Below, in pieces: positions 9,501 to 21,400 of a stretch of DNA of 64,000 nucleotides. Within the stretch, counting starts at the first letter, position 1, and each line of letters begins with the position of its first letter. The translations under genes and the position numbers were made by a program. Source of the stretch: Nonlabens dokdonensis DSW-6 (GTDB lineage: Bacteria > Bacteroidota > Bacteroidia > Flavobacteriales > Flavobacteriaceae); assembly GCF_000332115.1 (NCBI RefSeq), contig NC_020156.1, forward strand, positions 186,001 through 250,000, in the 5' to 3' direction. The notes under the pieces are model-generated. The model searched no databases. It saw nothing but the letters and a program-made list of their open reading frames with translations, and was not told the origin of the DNA.

Positions 9501-11015
9501 AGCTTCATTACGATCTTTACAAACTATAAACCCTCTGTAATCCAAGTGTTTCCTACCTGTTTGAAGCGTGTAAATAAAATCTGCAAAATTTACAGTATCG
9601 CTTTTCTTTAAAAAATCTAATAAATTATTTCTATAACGTTCTAAAGCTTCATCACTTTTAGCTGAAAAATATAATAATGAATGTGATTTCATATTTAAGT
9701 TACTACTCTCTAGAACTGGTGCTTCTTCTAAAACCATATGTACATTGGTTCCTCCAACTCCAAATGAATTTATACCTGCCCTAAGAGGTGTGTCTAATTC
9801 ATTTTGCCATTTCTTGGATTTGTTATTTACATAAAAAGGACCTTCGGAAAAATTTATTAATGGATTAGGTTTTTTAAAGTGTATATTAGCTGGCAATTCT
9901 TTTTTATGAAGTGCCATTGTTGTTTTTATTAATCCAGCAATACCAGCGGCTTCATCTAAATGTCCCATATTCGTTTTCACAGAGCCTATTGCACAATTTT
10001 TGTTTAAATTATTATTAAATGCTTTATTCAGTGCTTCTACTTCGATAGGATCCCCTATTGCAGTTCCTGTACCATGTGCTTCAATGTATGTAACAGAATC
10101 TGCCGTTATGTTTGCTATTCGATGCGCCATTTTTATACATTCTACTTGTCCTTCAACGCTGGGCATTGTATAACCTGCTTTCCTATTACCATCATTATTT
10201 ATTGCACTTCCTTTAATAACAGCATAGATATTATCTCCATCTTCAATAGCTTCATTTAACCTTTTCATAACAACAACACCAACACCTTCTCCTCCAATAA
10301 TCCCAGAAGAATCAATATCAAAAGCTCTACAACTACCATCTTTAGACATAATAGTTCCATCATGATGAATATATCCTCTACTTTTTGTAGAAAATAATTT
10401 AACTCCTCCTGCTATTGCCATAGAACATTCATTCATCAATAAACTTCTACATGCCATATGCGAAGCTGTTAATGAGGTTGAACAAGCTGTGTCAGAAAAA
10501 TAGCAAGGACCTCTTAAGTTTAAATTATAAGCGACCAAAGAACTCATATAATTAGGGTTAGACAATTTACTTTGATAAAAAGCATCTACATTTTTATGTG
10601 GGTTCATTGCAGAATATACACTCCAGTTTATATCATTATTTGCACCTGCATATACCCCAATCTTTTTATTATAATTATTAATGTTACACCCTGCATCCTC
10701 TATGGCCGACCATACATGCTGATGAAACAGTCTTGTTTGGGGATTCATAATCTTAGCTTCATCAGGTGTATATCCAAAAAAAGCAAAGTCAAAATCTCCT
10801 GTATCATCAATAAAAGCATCTACTTTTATATAGTTTTCCATTTTTATCATTCTACCACTAACACCTAGTTCAGTTAATTCATTATCGGAATAAAAATGGC
10901 TTAGTTCTTTTTCTTCCATTAAGTTATTCCAAAACTCATGAATATTAGTGGACTTAGGGAATTTACCCGAAATTCCAATGATAGCTATATCCCTTTTACT
11001 TACATTTCTTTTCAT
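6570..11015 (-). CDS. Type I polyketide synthase, KS-AT-KR-ACP
   Basis: One complete PKS module of 1481 residues from ATG 11013-11015; a TTG at 11046 would add 11 residues and overlap the upstream gene, so I prefer the ATG. KS: active-site Cys in DTACSTS near residue 176, EAHGTGT near 311, KTNMGHLDEAAG near 350. AT: FSGQGSQYLSMG near 530, catalytic Ser in GHSLGEYAA near 620, and SHAFHSEM near 716; the HAFH motif indicates malonyl-CoA. KR: LITGGLGYVG nucleotide-binding loop near 1148 and a Ser/Tyr/Asn set in SSLSTILGG and YGAYSAAN near 1290. ACP: FFELGGDSLKG near 1425. There is no DH or ER, so the predicted step adds two carbons and leaves a beta-hydroxyl. It sits between two NRPS genes, 10 bp after the upstream stop, so it extends a peptidyl chain. 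Confidence 0.95.
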   Translation of the reverse strand: MKRNVSKRDIAIIGISGKFPKSTNIHEFWNNLMEEKELSHFYSDNELTELGVSGRMIKMENYIKVDAFIDDTGDFDFAFFGYTPDEAKIMNPQTRLFHQHVWSAIEDAGCNINNYNKKIGVYAGANNDINWSVYSAMNPHKNVDAFYQSKLSNPNYMSSLVAYNLNLRGPCYFSDTACSTSLTASHMACRSLLMNECSMAIAGGVKLFSTKSRGYIHHDGTIMSKDGSCRAFDIDSSGIIGGEGVGVVVMKRLNEAIEDGDNIYAVIKGSAINNDGNRKAGYTMPSVEGQVECIKMAHRIANITADSVTYIEAHGTGTAIGDPIEVEALNKAFNNNLNKNCAIGSVKTNMGHLDEAAGIAGLIKTTMALHKKELPANIHFKKPNPLINFSEGPFYVNNKSKKWQNELDTPLRAGINSFGVGGTNVHMVLEEAPVLESSNLNMKSHSLLYFSAKSDEALERYRNNLLDFLKKSDTVNFADFIYTLQTGRKHLDYRGFIVCKDRNEAIDKLFNEDLVKDKLENDKQIVFMFSGQGSQYLSMGKQLYEEEPTFRNIMDKGFDFLLEHSKEDYRKILFGNSEEDKNKINNTKYTQPLLFLFEYALAKQLMAYGIKPEYMIGHSLGEYAAACISNVFTFEEGLRLISRRADLMSKVPHGSMLSIHQSYDTFDHDILKQTSVAAINSSSSFVVSGTKEIIESHKKKLDKKNITSIILKTSHAFHSEMMNEIVDEYLNELNLVNFSKPSIPFISNVTGNLIEVNEVTSPKYWIKHLLQTVEFHKGINNLLKLNKFVFIEIGPGNTLATLCRQSAKNLKQNHVIVNSVRHIKKNVNDYEHLLSTFGILWNNGIEINWEIYYGNIKRRKLSIPTYPFESYSFPFKVDPYNALNGKGHLITEHKREVSEWFYLPGWKQTFLQETKPLTVKKENYIMFSNADDFSHLLKEKLIKEGKNVIEVIQGNHFKINDSSQIEINTNISEDYDLLEEHLRTTKFEIDVLLYNWSIASNTFINEKNHYDKDIFDSSANVKNILIIVKTLNIVDSETRKKIVYFSSNELNIVNTYNLSTETAASYSLLNVLAQENTNVFSSFIDFDETSVNDNLISSVYKEIIHNESDTKVSYRNNKRWSTSYNNISIENIDELDTNLLSELNVLITGGLGYVGFILAEYLMKTYNATILLTGRKSLSNVSAEALKRLHTLETYGSVAYSKCDVSDFDLLSKEIDQWQNEHGNITGIIHAAGNTDITSYKTIYKTDKASFNNQFDSKGKGILNLYEIFKEQDMKFVRAISSLSTILGGLTYGAYSAANHFMDTFILSRANDLKNWMTINFDGIVSTDDRYINGEELVSVFEKSLFMNVNQILISVRDFDSAIEEINKSIKEENNNDEFKIERPKLSIGYAEAITETEKVLAKMWEGLFGIDSIGINDDFFELGGDSLKGIRTLQSIEKKFDVSLSVQELFTNSTVFKIAKLIDQKKWLSEESTGMNELSI

Positions 11016-11025
11016 TTTCAAAAAA

Positions 11026-14000
11026 TTATAATTCTTGCATAAAATCAATCATATCATCCAAAGATTCACCTTCATCCAACTCTTCAACATATACTTTGTT
11101 TAAATCCGTTTCTTTTTTTAAATATTTTGCCATTTGTCTTATTGTAGGATATTGGAAAAATGATAAGATTTGCAAATCTGTTTTTAATTTAGAATTAATG
11201 ATTGGCAAGATTTGAAACACTTTTATTGAATTCCCCCCTATCTCAAAGAAGTTATCGTTAATATCTATTTGACTTACTTTCAAAAAATTACCCCATATTT
11301 CTGTTAATTGCCCTTCCATTTCATCTCTTGGCGCTGCAAACTCTTTTTTCCTTATTTCTTTATTGCTTAAAGCTTGTAGTTTTTTTAAATCTATTTTACC
11401 ATTAGGCGTTTTAGGAAATTCATTGATTATAACTAAACTATTAGGTATCATGTAATTTGGCAAACGTAATATTAAAAACTCCTTGATTACATCTTCACCA
11501 ATATCATAAAGTAATTTTATATATGCGGTTAATATTAATTCTTTGTTGCGTTCGCAACTTAATACAACACATCCGCTCACAGCTTCATGATTGAATATAA
11601 CATTCTCTATTTCCTTTAGTTCTATTCTATAGCCTTTAATTTTCACCTGATTATCAATTCTACCTTGATGCTCTAACTCTCCATCTGGTAACCAACAAGC
11701 TAAATCGCCTGTTTTATAGATTTTTTCGTTGTTTTTAAAAGGACTATCTATAAATTTTAATTTTGTTAAATCATCTCTATTTAGATATCCTAAAGAAACA
11801 CCATCTCCAGCTATACATAACTCCCCAGAAACACCAACAGGACACAAATTATTATATACATCTAGTATGTAAATTTTTGTATTTACAATAGGTTTACCTA
11901 TGGTAATTTTATCATTTATTTTAATTTCTTTAACTGAAGACCAAATGGTAGTTTCTGTGGGTCCGTACATGTTATAAATTTTATTACCAGATTCAGAAAT
12001 TAATGCTTCCGCAAGTGATTTTTTTAATGGCTCACCTCCTACTAGAAGTGTATTTATTTTTTGAATTGCCCTTCTTCCATTTTCTTCTAGTAAAAACTCC
12101 TCATAAAATGAAGGGGTAGATTGTATGTGTGTAACATCAAATTGGTTAATTAAATAGGAAGTTTCCTCATATTGAGTTAATTTCTCCATTCTTTGAACAA
12201 TAAAATCATACTGAAATCTAGACCTTTTAATTATTTCTTTCAGCTTTGTTAAATGTTCTAAATTCTCCAATACAATTTCTTCTTCAACTCCAAAATCAAT
12301 TAAGCAAGCTATTTCATCAATATCTACCTCAAAAACTTTATTAATTATGTTAAGGCACGACTCTGGAGTCCCAAAAAGGCTACTCGTTTTATAATATCTT
12401 AGAAATCCGATATCCAATAACGTATCTAAGTCGTTATTTAGATTTAATCCAAGTTCTTCAGCAATTGGTTTTAAAAGATTTAATGAATTTTTTAAATAAT
12501 TTTTAAATGGTTCATTAACAATATTTTTTACTTTTTTTACATCATCACTTACGAAAGTATGCATCATTAATGCTACTTTTCCTTTCTCTTGATTAAAACC
12601 ATTTTCTTCAAGTGTTTTTCTGTATATTTTTATTTTCTCACCTAATTCTTCGATACTTTGCCCTAACAAATGAGTTAAAATGTTAGCTCCTATACTTCCC
12701 GCATATTTAAATGTCTCAATATTTCCTGCAGCTGTTATCCATATAGGCAGATTCTCTTGTATAGGTTTAGGATGAATTGTGAACTCAAAATCTTTTCCTA
12801 TTCCATTTTTTCTTGTTAATGATTCACCTACCCACAAACTTTTAAGTGTGGTAATTTTATTTCTCATTAATTCATGTCTATTCTCGTAATCATCAGGTGC
12901 TAAAACAAAATCATTAGGATGCCATCCTGAAGCTATTGATAACTCTACTCTTCCTTCTGATAAATTATCAATCATAGACCATTCTTCTGCAACTCTAACA
13001 GGATCATGAAGAGGAAGAACAACACTCCCTGATCGAAGTTTAATATTCTTTGTTATTGTAGAAACAGCTGCGGCAGCTACAGATGGATTTGGAAATTGAT
13101 CTCCAAAAGTATGAAAATGTCTTTCGGGTACCCAAATGGCTTTAAATGCATTTTTATCTGCAAACTTTGCTCCCTCTAATAATAATTTATACTTATTAGG
13201 TCCTGTATTCATCCCTGTTGGAAAGTAGAATAAGCTAAAATCTACCAAAGGCTTTGTTTTTACAGTTATAGGGCGTTCTAGATGTATAATTACCTTTTCT
13301 CCCCTAGTTAGTGTCCATAATAATTCTAAAATAGAAATATCAAAACTTATACTAGTCATCGCTAACCAAACTCCTTGTTCATTTTTATTTGCAAAATTCT
13401 GATTCATTCCAATCATAAAATTCATCAAATTTTGATGGGAGACTTTTACTCCTTTTGGTTTTCCTGTTGATCCTGAAGTATAAATAACATAAGCTAGTGA
13501 GAGACTCTCTATTTTGGGTAGCAGTACATTTTCTAATTGATTGAATCTTGATTCTTCTACTACAACTGTATGTATGTTTTTAGGTATTATTTCTTTAGTT
13601 TCCTTATCTACTAAAACAATCTTAGTAGCGCTATCTTCTATGATATAATCAATCCTATTTAAAGGATAAAATGGATCTATTGGCAAATATGAAGCTCCTG
13701 ATTTTAATACTCCCAAAATAGCCACTACCATTTCAAGAGAACGCCCCATGCAAATACAAACAGTAGTATTTGGTAGTACACCCTGTTCTATAAGATAGTA
13801 TGCTAATGCCTTAGATTTTTTATTAAGTTCGTCATAAGTCATTTCATTTCCTTCACAGATTAAAGCAACTTTTTCGGAACTTTTAGAAGATTGATTTTGA
13901 AATATAGAAATAATATTTTCATTATTATTATAATGAAAGTCTGTTGTATTAAAAATGTTAATTACTGTATCTATTTGTATATCGTCCAAAAATGATATTT

Positions 14001-15495
14001 TCTTGATTTCGAGTTCTGGATTACAAATACTTTGTAATATAAAATTTTCAAAATTATCAGCTAGACTCTTTATAAAACGTTTTTCAAAAAGATCTGTGTT
14101 ATAAGCTACAGAAAGACTTAGTCGATTTTTCTCTTCAAAAAAAGAAAAAGTCAAATCATATTTAGTACTTGTATTTTCAAAATTATGCAGAGTACATTTT
14201 AATCCATCAAATCCTGATTCTAAATTAAATTTTTCATTTTGCTGTTGATGCGTTACGAGTATATCAAATAAAGGTGAGCGACTTAAATTTCTTTCTAAAT
14301 TTAACTCATTTATGATATCTGCAAATGAAAAATTTGCATTCGCATATGCTTCATTTAATGTTCTTTTTTGTTTGTTAAAAAGCATGAAAAAAGAATCATC
14401 CTGACTAAATCTCATACGTATTGGTAACGTATTAATATATAAACCTATCTGATTTCTAAGTTCAGTAGAATTTCTTCCGGAGATTGGAATTCCTAATATA
14501 ATATCTGTTTGAGATGTATACCTATACAGCAGCCCATTAATAGCCGCCATCAATGAAACAAAAATAGTTCCTCCATTATCAATGGAAAACTTTCTTATTT
14601 TATCTAAACTTTTTTTACTTAAAACATGAGTATGGTTTGCCCCATTATAGGTTTTAATAGAAGGCCTTAATTTATAGGTTGGTAAATTTATGATAGGGAT
14701 TTCATCTGAATATTTTTCTAGCCAATATTCTTTTTCGTTTTTTATATTTATTTCATCGTTAATCCATTCAGAATAATCTTTAAATTGTATTCTCAACTCC
14801 GGTAAATCAATCTGACTATTTGAATTAAGACTGTTATAAATTCTACTTAAATCGAAAAGCATTGTTTCCAAAGAACTACCATCTGATATTATATGGTGCA
14901 TATTAATACACAAATAATGTTCTTCGTTGGTCATATTTATTACAAATATTTTAAATAAATTACTTTCTTCTAATAGAAACGGTTCATTTATAAACTCAAT
15001 TATTACTTCATTTATTCTTTCTTTTTGTTTGATATCATGAGTTTTTATTTCATAATCTAATTCATCTAAAACCCTTTGTTTCACAATACTGTTCTTATCT
15101 ACAGCAAAATGAGTTCTTAAAATTTCATGTCTTTTAACTAGTTCATTAACAGACTTTCTCAAAATCATTAAATCTAAGAAACCCTTCATTTTTAAAATCA
15201 AGGGTAAATTATATGCTCGATTTATATTCTCAAATTGACAAAGAATCCAAAACTGCATTTGTAAAGACGTTATAAAATAAAATTCCTTCTTTTTTGTTAG
15301 CGGAATGGAATTCTTGTCTTTACTAAAAGAAAAAGATTTCAAATATTCTATTATATCTTGCTTATTTTCCTTAATCAATTCTATTAAAGAATCTTCAATT
15401 TCTTCTTTGTAATAAGTAAGCTCAATATTGTCATCCGATAACGTAATTCCAATTCCTTTAATCCTTAAATCCTTTATTAATTGGGCTACTTTCAT
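11026..15495 (-). CDS. NRPS module with luciferase-like monooxygenase embedded in a glycine-type A domain
   Basis: 1489 residues, order docking-C-A(N)-monooxygenase-A(C)-T. Residues 1-50 are a TubC-like docking domain; the C domain carries HHIISDGSS near 200. The A domain starts normally: YTSGSTGKPKGV near 675 and FDISILELL near 720. From about residue 750 to 1080 it is interrupted by a flavin-dependent luciferase-like monooxygenase (starts VDFSLFYFP; has WVPERHFHTFGDQFPNPS, SGSVVLPLHDP, ASGWHPNDFVLAPDDY). The A domain then resumes (IQSTPSFYEEF, YNMYGPTETTIW, YKTGDLACWLPDG) and ends with T domain FFEIGGNSI near 1417. I read the pocket as DILQLGMIWK, one change from the classical glycine code DILQLGLIWK. 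Known relatives with an oxygenase inside a glycine A domain (MtaG, MelG) hydroxylate the alpha carbon. Here the module is mid-line, so alpha-hydroxyglycine or a product derived from it is my inference. Starts 2 bp after the upstream stop. Confidence 0.93.
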   Translation of the reverse strand: MKVAQLIKDLRIKGIGITLSDDNIELTYYKEEIEDSLIELIKENKQDIIEYLKSFSFSKDKNSIPLTKKKEFYFITSLQMQFWILCQFENINRAYNLPLILKMKGFLDLMILRKSVNELVKRHEILRTHFAVDKNSIVKQRVLDELDYEIKTHDIKQKERINEVIIEFINEPFLLEESNLFKIFVINMTNEEHYLCINMHHIISDGSSLETMLFDLSRIYNSLNSNSQIDLPELRIQFKDYSEWINDEINIKNEKEYWLEKYSDEIPIINLPTYKLRPSIKTYNGANHTHVLSKKSLDKIRKFSIDNGGTIFVSLMAAINGLLYRYTSQTDIILGIPISGRNSTELRNQIGLYINTLPIRMRFSQDDSFFMLFNKQKRTLNEAYANANFSFADIINELNLERNLSRSPLFDILVTHQQQNEKFNLESGFDGLKCTLHNFENTSTKYDLTFSFFEEKNRLSLSVAYNTDLFEKRFIKSLADNFENFILQSICNPELEIKKISFLDDIQIDTVINIFNTTDFHYNNNENIISIFQNQSSKSSEKVALICEGNEMTYDELNKKSKALAYYLIEQGVLPNTTVCICMGRSLEMVVAILGVLKSGASYLPIDPFYPLNRIDYIIEDSATKIVLVDKETKEIIPKNIHTVVVEESRFNQLENVLLPKIESLSLAYVIYTSGSTGKPKGVKVSHQNLMNFMIGMNQNFANKNEQGVWLAMTSISFDISILELLWTLTRGEKVIIHLERPITVKTKPLVDFSLFYFPTGMNTGPNKYKLLLEGAKFADKNAFKAIWVPERHFHTFGDQFPNPSVAAAAVSTITKNIKLRSGSVVLPLHDPVRVAEEWSMIDNLSEGRVELSIASGWHPNDFVLAPDDYENRHELMRNKITTLKSLWVGESLTRKNGIGKDFEFTIHPKPIQENLPIWITAAGNIETFKYAGSIGANILTHLLGQSIEELGEKIKIYRKTLEENGFNQEKGKVALMMHTFVSDDVKKVKNIVNEPFKNYLKNSLNLLKPIAEELGLNLNNDLDTLLDIGFLRYYKTSSLFGTPESCLNIINKVFEVDIDEIACLIDFGVEEEIVLENLEHLTKLKEIIKRSRFQYDFIVQRMEKLTQYEETSYLINQFDVTHIQSTPSFYEEFLLEENGRRAIQKINTLLVGGEPLKKSLAEALISESGNKIYNMYGPTETTIWSSVKEIKINDKITIGKPIVNTKIYILDVYNNLCPVGVSGELCIAGDGVSLGYLNRDDLTKLKFIDSPFKNNEKIYKTGDLACWLPDGELEHQGRIDNQVKIKGYRIELKEIENVIFNHEAVSGCVVLSCERNKELILTAYIKLLYDIGEDVIKEFLILRLPNYMIPNSLVIINEFPKTPNGKIDLKKLQALSNKEIRKKEFAAPRDEMEGQLTEIWGNFLKVSQIDINDNFFEIGGNSIKVFQILPIINSKLKTDLQILSFFQYPTIRQMAKYLKKETDLNKVYVEELDEGESLDDMIDFMQEL

Positions 15496-15497
15496 AA

Positions 15498-18400
15498 TTA
15501 AATAATAATTTTCTTCTTATCTGTTTGTTCTGAATTATCAACCCATAAAAAATTTTCAATATGGAGACCTAAACCTTTAATTGTTGAAGACCTGAAAAAC
15601 TCTTCCCAGCTGATTCTAATACCATATTCAACTTTTATTTCATTTAACAACGTATTAGCATTCAAACTATGACCACCCAACTCAAAGAAATTATCAGTAA
15701 CCCCAACTTTATCTAATCCTAATAACTCTTCCCAAATCTGTACAAGCTTCCTTTCTATTTCATTACTCGGAGCTACATATGCCCTATCACCAAGTCCTTC
15801 AACAGAGAGTTGTGATAAGGCTCTTCTATCAACCTTCCCGTTTGAAGTCAATGGCAATGCTTCCAACTCCATAAAATACTGGGGAATCATATAAGTTGGT
15901 AGATGAGAACGAAGTGATTCTTTTAATGTCGCTTGATCAATATTGTTCTCTGTCACAAGATAAGCAACCAAGTGCTTGTCTTGCCCCTTTTCTTGCGCAA
16001 CAATAACACTCGATACAACTCCGCTTTGCTTATTCAAAACATATTCTATCTCTCCCAGTTCTATTCGATATCCCCTAATCTTTACTTGATGGTCTTTCCT
16101 GCCTATAAACTCAATGTTCCCGTCAGGTAACCATCTCGCTAAATCACCCGTTTTGTACAAACGTTCACCTTCTATAAATGGATGGTCAATAAATTTCTCT
16201 GCGGTCAATTTTGGTTGGTTCAAATAGCCTCGTGATAAGCCAGCACCTGACACACATAGCTCTCCAATGACCCCTTTGGGCTGTAATGCATAATCTTCTG
16301 AAAGAATAAACACTTGAGTATTGTCTATTGGTACTCCAATTGAGATTGACCTACCAAAGGAGGCTTCACGTAACTTAAAATAGGTACTATAAGTAGTATC
16401 TTCAGATGGACCGTATAAATTATATACATCCATAGTGGATAGAGGTAATGCTTCTGCGAACTTTGAAGGAATAATTTCACCTGCCATGTTCAAAACTTTC
16501 ATAAAATTGAAATTTGTTCCTTGATCTAATAAAAATTGTACAACCGATGGTACGGTATTGATTAATACATTATTGTCTTCTTCAAGATATTGCGGAATTT
16601 GTGTTCCATTCTCTATTATTCGAACTTTCTTACCGGAACATAGAGGGTAAAACACTTCATATACCGAGAGATCAAAACTGAAAGAAGTTGTAAAATAGAC
16701 AATATCAACATCAGTCCTGTCGTATATGCTTTTAGACCATTGGATAAAGAATGCAGCACTCTTATGTTCAATCAACACCCCTTTAGGCTTACCTGTAGAA
16801 CCTGAGGTGTAGATTACATAAGCCAATTGATTGGAATCCAGTGTTACCTTTGGTGCTTTGGTAATTTTCTCTACGGACTGGAAAACCTCTAAATATGATG
16901 CATCAATAATGAATACACAAGCGCTATCTTCTTTTATAAAATCCTTTCGCTGCTCTGGATAAGTCGGGTCGATTGGAACATACGCTCCACCTGTCTTCAA
17001 AATGGCCAATAAACTCACTACCAACCATTCGCTTCTCTCCAACTCTACACCAATCAGTGCATCTTTCTCAATATCAATGCGAGATAATAAGTCGTTCGCC
17101 ATTGCATTGGACAAATCTTCTAACTCCTGATAGCTTAATTCTTTGCCTTCATAGATAATAGCCGTAGCTTCTGGTCTCTTTAAGACTTGTCCCCTAAATA
17201 AATCTATAATTGTTTTGTCTTCTGGATAATCTACATTGGTATCATTAAATGACTCTAACAATTCTATCTCCTCTGCTCTGGATAAAAGGGTTAAAGACTC
17301 TATACTCTCTTCCTGATCTTGTAAAGCCGAAGTTATGAATCGCTCTAAGTGACCGTATAATTGATCGATCAGTGAAACATCATAGATATCACTGTTATAT
17401 TCTAACTGTAAGTGGATGCCTTCAGTATCTTCTGTAAAAGAAAAGGTCATATCAAACTTACTTACTTCTCTTTCATTCTCATTGTAAGGAGTGATGTTCA
17501 ACCCTTCTAAAGTGATTGCCGTTTCTTGTTGGTTTTGTAACACTACCATCACATCAAATAGTGCTGATCTTGAAGTGTCTCTTTTTAGTTTGAGCTTCTC
17601 AACCAGTGAATCAAATGGATAGTCTTGATTCGTATATGCATCTAGTAAAGTCTCTTTTTGGATTTGTATTAATTCTTTGAAACTATTAACACCCTCAAAT
17701 TCAGTTCTGATGGCCAGTGTGTTTAGATACAATCCTACCTGGTTTTCTAACGCCTCATGGGAACGACCTGCAATCGGGGTTCCGATGATAATATCACTTT
17801 GATTCGTATATCTATATAAAAGTCCATTGACTCCTGCCAGTAGGGTCATATACAAAGTAACTCCTTGTCCTTTGCTGAACTGGTTGAGTTTATCACTCAA
17901 TTCTTTACCAAAACTATAGTGCTTGGTACTTCCATTGTAGGTCTTTACTAGAGGCCGTTTGCTGTAACTTGGCAGTTCCAATATCGGAATCTCTCCCTTG
18001 AACTTATCTAACCAATAATCTTCTTGCTTTTGAATAACATCTTGTTGCTCCTCACTTTGAATCCATATTACATAATCTTGGTATTGGATACTTAGTTTAG
18101 GAAGACTTACTTCTTCTCGATTGATTATATGCTTGTAGACCTGCATCAGTTCTTTAGTCAGTACTTCCATTGACCAGCCATCACCGATAATATGGTGAAT
18201 GGAGAATAATAAGTAGTATTCATCTGCTGATACTTGCAATAAATTTGCACTTAGCAGTGGTGCTTTACTTAGATTAAACTCTTCTTGGTAGAAGGATTCT
18301 ATTTTACTATCTACTTGCTCTTGCTGAATCTGTTCGTTTTCTAGTGTAAAGTTCAACTCTTCAGCTAGAAGTATCTTTTGATAGACTTCACCGTCCTTCT

Positions 18401-21400
18401 CCACAAAATACATTCGTAGACTATCGTGTCGCTCTATTAAAAAGCGGAAAGATGATGCCAAAGCATTAGCATCTAAACTTCCTTCCATCTTTAAAACTCC
18501 TGGAATGTTATAGGCTTGTCCGCCCCCTTCAAACTGGCTTAAAACCCAAAGTCTACGTTGTGAAGACGTTAATGAATAAAACTCTTGAATAGGAGCTCTC
18601 AGGATGGATTGGTAATTGGTATCGGTAATTTCTTTGCTAAGTCCTTTGATTGTTGGTAAAACAAAAACTTGTTTTACCGTTAGATTGCTTTGTAGTTCTT
18701 TGTTGATCTTGTTTATCAGTTGAGTTACTTTCAAACTATGACCTCCTAACTCAAAGAAATTATCAGTAACACCAACTTGTGCTACTCCCAAAACTTCTTG
18801 CCAGATTGAAGCCATTACTTTTTCTGTTTCTGTTTCTGGTGCGACATATACGCTTTCGCCCAAACCTTCTATCGAAACTTTTGGGAGTGCTTTTCTATCA
18901 ATCTTACCATTAGAAGTTAGTGGCAATGCTTCCAATTTCATAAAATACTGGGGAATCATATAAGTTGGTAGATGAGAACGAAGTGATTCTTTTAATGTCG
19001 CTTGATCAATATTACTCTCTGTCACAAGGTAAGCAACCAAGTGCTTGTCTTGCCCCTTTTCTTGCGCAACAACAACACTCGATACAACTCCGCTTTGCTT
19101 ATTCAAAACATATTCTATCTCTCCCAGTTCTATTCGATATCCCCTAATCTTTACTTGATGGTCTTTCCTGCCTATAAACTCAATATTCCCGTCAGGTAAC
19201 CATCTCGCTAAATCACCCGTTTTGTACAAACGTTCACCTTCTATAAATGGATGGTCAATAAATTTCTCTGCGGTCAATTTTGGTTGGTTCAAATAGCCTC
19301 GTGATAAGCCAGCACCTGACACACATAGCTCTCCAATGACCCCTTTGGGCTGTAATGCATAATTCTGTGATAATATATATGCTTTTGAATTTTCTATTGG
19401 TTTCCCTATAGGAATTATTCTAGAATCCTCTTCTTTAGTAATTCTATATGTAGTTGAGAAAGTAGTGTTTTCAGTCGGACCATATCCATTTATTATAGTC
19501 TTAGTATTGATGTCTATAATATTATTTATAAATTTTTGTGATACAACATCTCCGCCTACGGCCAAATTAGCTATACTATTAAATATACTGGAATCTTCAT
19601 TTATCAAATAATTAAACAAAGATGATATTACCCACATCGAGTTTACCTTATTCTTTAGTATTTCTTTTTTTAAAATTTTTGGAGACAAGATTTTCTCTTT
19701 TGAAATAATAACAAGACTACCTCCATTCATTAAACTTCCGTAATATTCTAGAGTACTCGCATCAAAAGAAACTGATCCTGTTGACAATATTCGACTTCTG
19801 CTATCAAGTGAAAAATATATTCCAGGTTTAATTAATCGAACCACATTCTTATGTTCAATCAACACCCCTTTAGGCTTACCTGTAGAACCTGAGGTGTAGA
19901 TTACATAAGCCAATTGATTGGAATCCAGTGTTACCTTTGGTGCTTTGGTAATTTTCTCTACGGACTGGAAAACCTCTAAATATGATGCATCAATAATGAA
20001 TACACAAGCGCTATCTTCTTTTATAAAATCCTTTCGCTGCTCTGGATAAGTCGGGTCGATTGGAACATACGCTCCACCTGTCTTCAAAATGGCCAATAAA
20101 CTCACTACCAACCATTCGCTTCTCTCCAACTCTACACCAATCAGTGCATCTTTCTCAATATCAATGCGAGATAATAAGTCGTTCGCCATTGCATTGGACA
20201 AATCTTCTAACTCCTGATAGCTTAATTCTTTGCCTTCATAGATAATAGCCGTAGCTTCTGGTCTCTTTAAGACTTGTCCCCTAAATAAATCTATAATTGT
20301 TTTGTCTTCTGGATAATCTACATTGGTATCATTAAATGACTCTAACAATTCTATCTCCTCTGCTCTGGATAAAAGGGTTAAAGACTCTATACTCTCTTCC
20401 TGATCTTGTAAAGCCGAAGTTATGAATCGCTCTAAGTGACCGTATAATTGATCGATCAGTGAAACATCATAGATATCACTGTTATATTCTAACTGTAAGT
20501 GGATGCCTTCAGTATCTTCTGTAAAAGAAAAGGTCATATCAAACTTACTTACTTCTCTTTCATTCTCATTGTAAGGAGTGATGTTCAACCCTTCTAAAGT
20601 GATTGCCGTTTCTTGTTGGTTTTGTAACACTACCATCACATCAAATAGTGCTGATCTTGAAGTGTCTCTTTTTAGTTTGAGCTTCTCAACCAGTGAATCA
20701 AATGGATAGTCTTGATTCGTATATGCATCTAGTAAAGTCTCTTTTTGGATTTGTATTAATTCTTTGAAACTATTAACACCCTCAAATTCAGTTCTGATGG
20801 CCAGTGTGTTTAGATACAATCCTACCTGGTTTTCTAACGCCTCATGGGAACGACCTGCAATCGGGGTTCCGATGATAATATCACTTTGATTCGTATATCT
20901 ATATAAAAGTCCATTGACTCCTGCCAGTAGGGTCATATACAAAGTAACTCCTTGTCCTTTGCTGAACTGGTTGAGTTTATCACTCAATTCTTTACCAAAA
21001 CTATAGTGCTTGGTACTTCCATTGTAGGTCTTTACTAGAGGCCGTTTGCTGTAACTTGGCAGTTCCAATATCGGAATCTCTCCCTTGAACTTATCTAACC
21101 AATAATCTTCTTGCTTTTGAATAACATCTTGTTGCTCCTCACTTTGAATCCATATTACATAATCTTGGTATTGGATACTTAGTTTAGGAAGACTTACTTC
21201 TTCTCGATTGATTATATGCTTGTAGACCTGCATCAGTTCTTTAGTCAGTACTTCCATTGACCAGCCATCACCGATAATATGGTGAATGGAGAATAATAAG
21301 TAGTATTCATCTGCTGATACTTGCAATAAATTTGCACTTAGCAGTGGTGCTTTACTTAGATTAAACTCTTCTTGGTAGAAGGATTCTATTTTACTATCTA

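Noticed and set aside
11016..11048. TTG start for the PKS overlapping the upstream NRPS
   Set aside because: ATG 11013-11015 gives a normal KS N terminus and a 10-bp gap.
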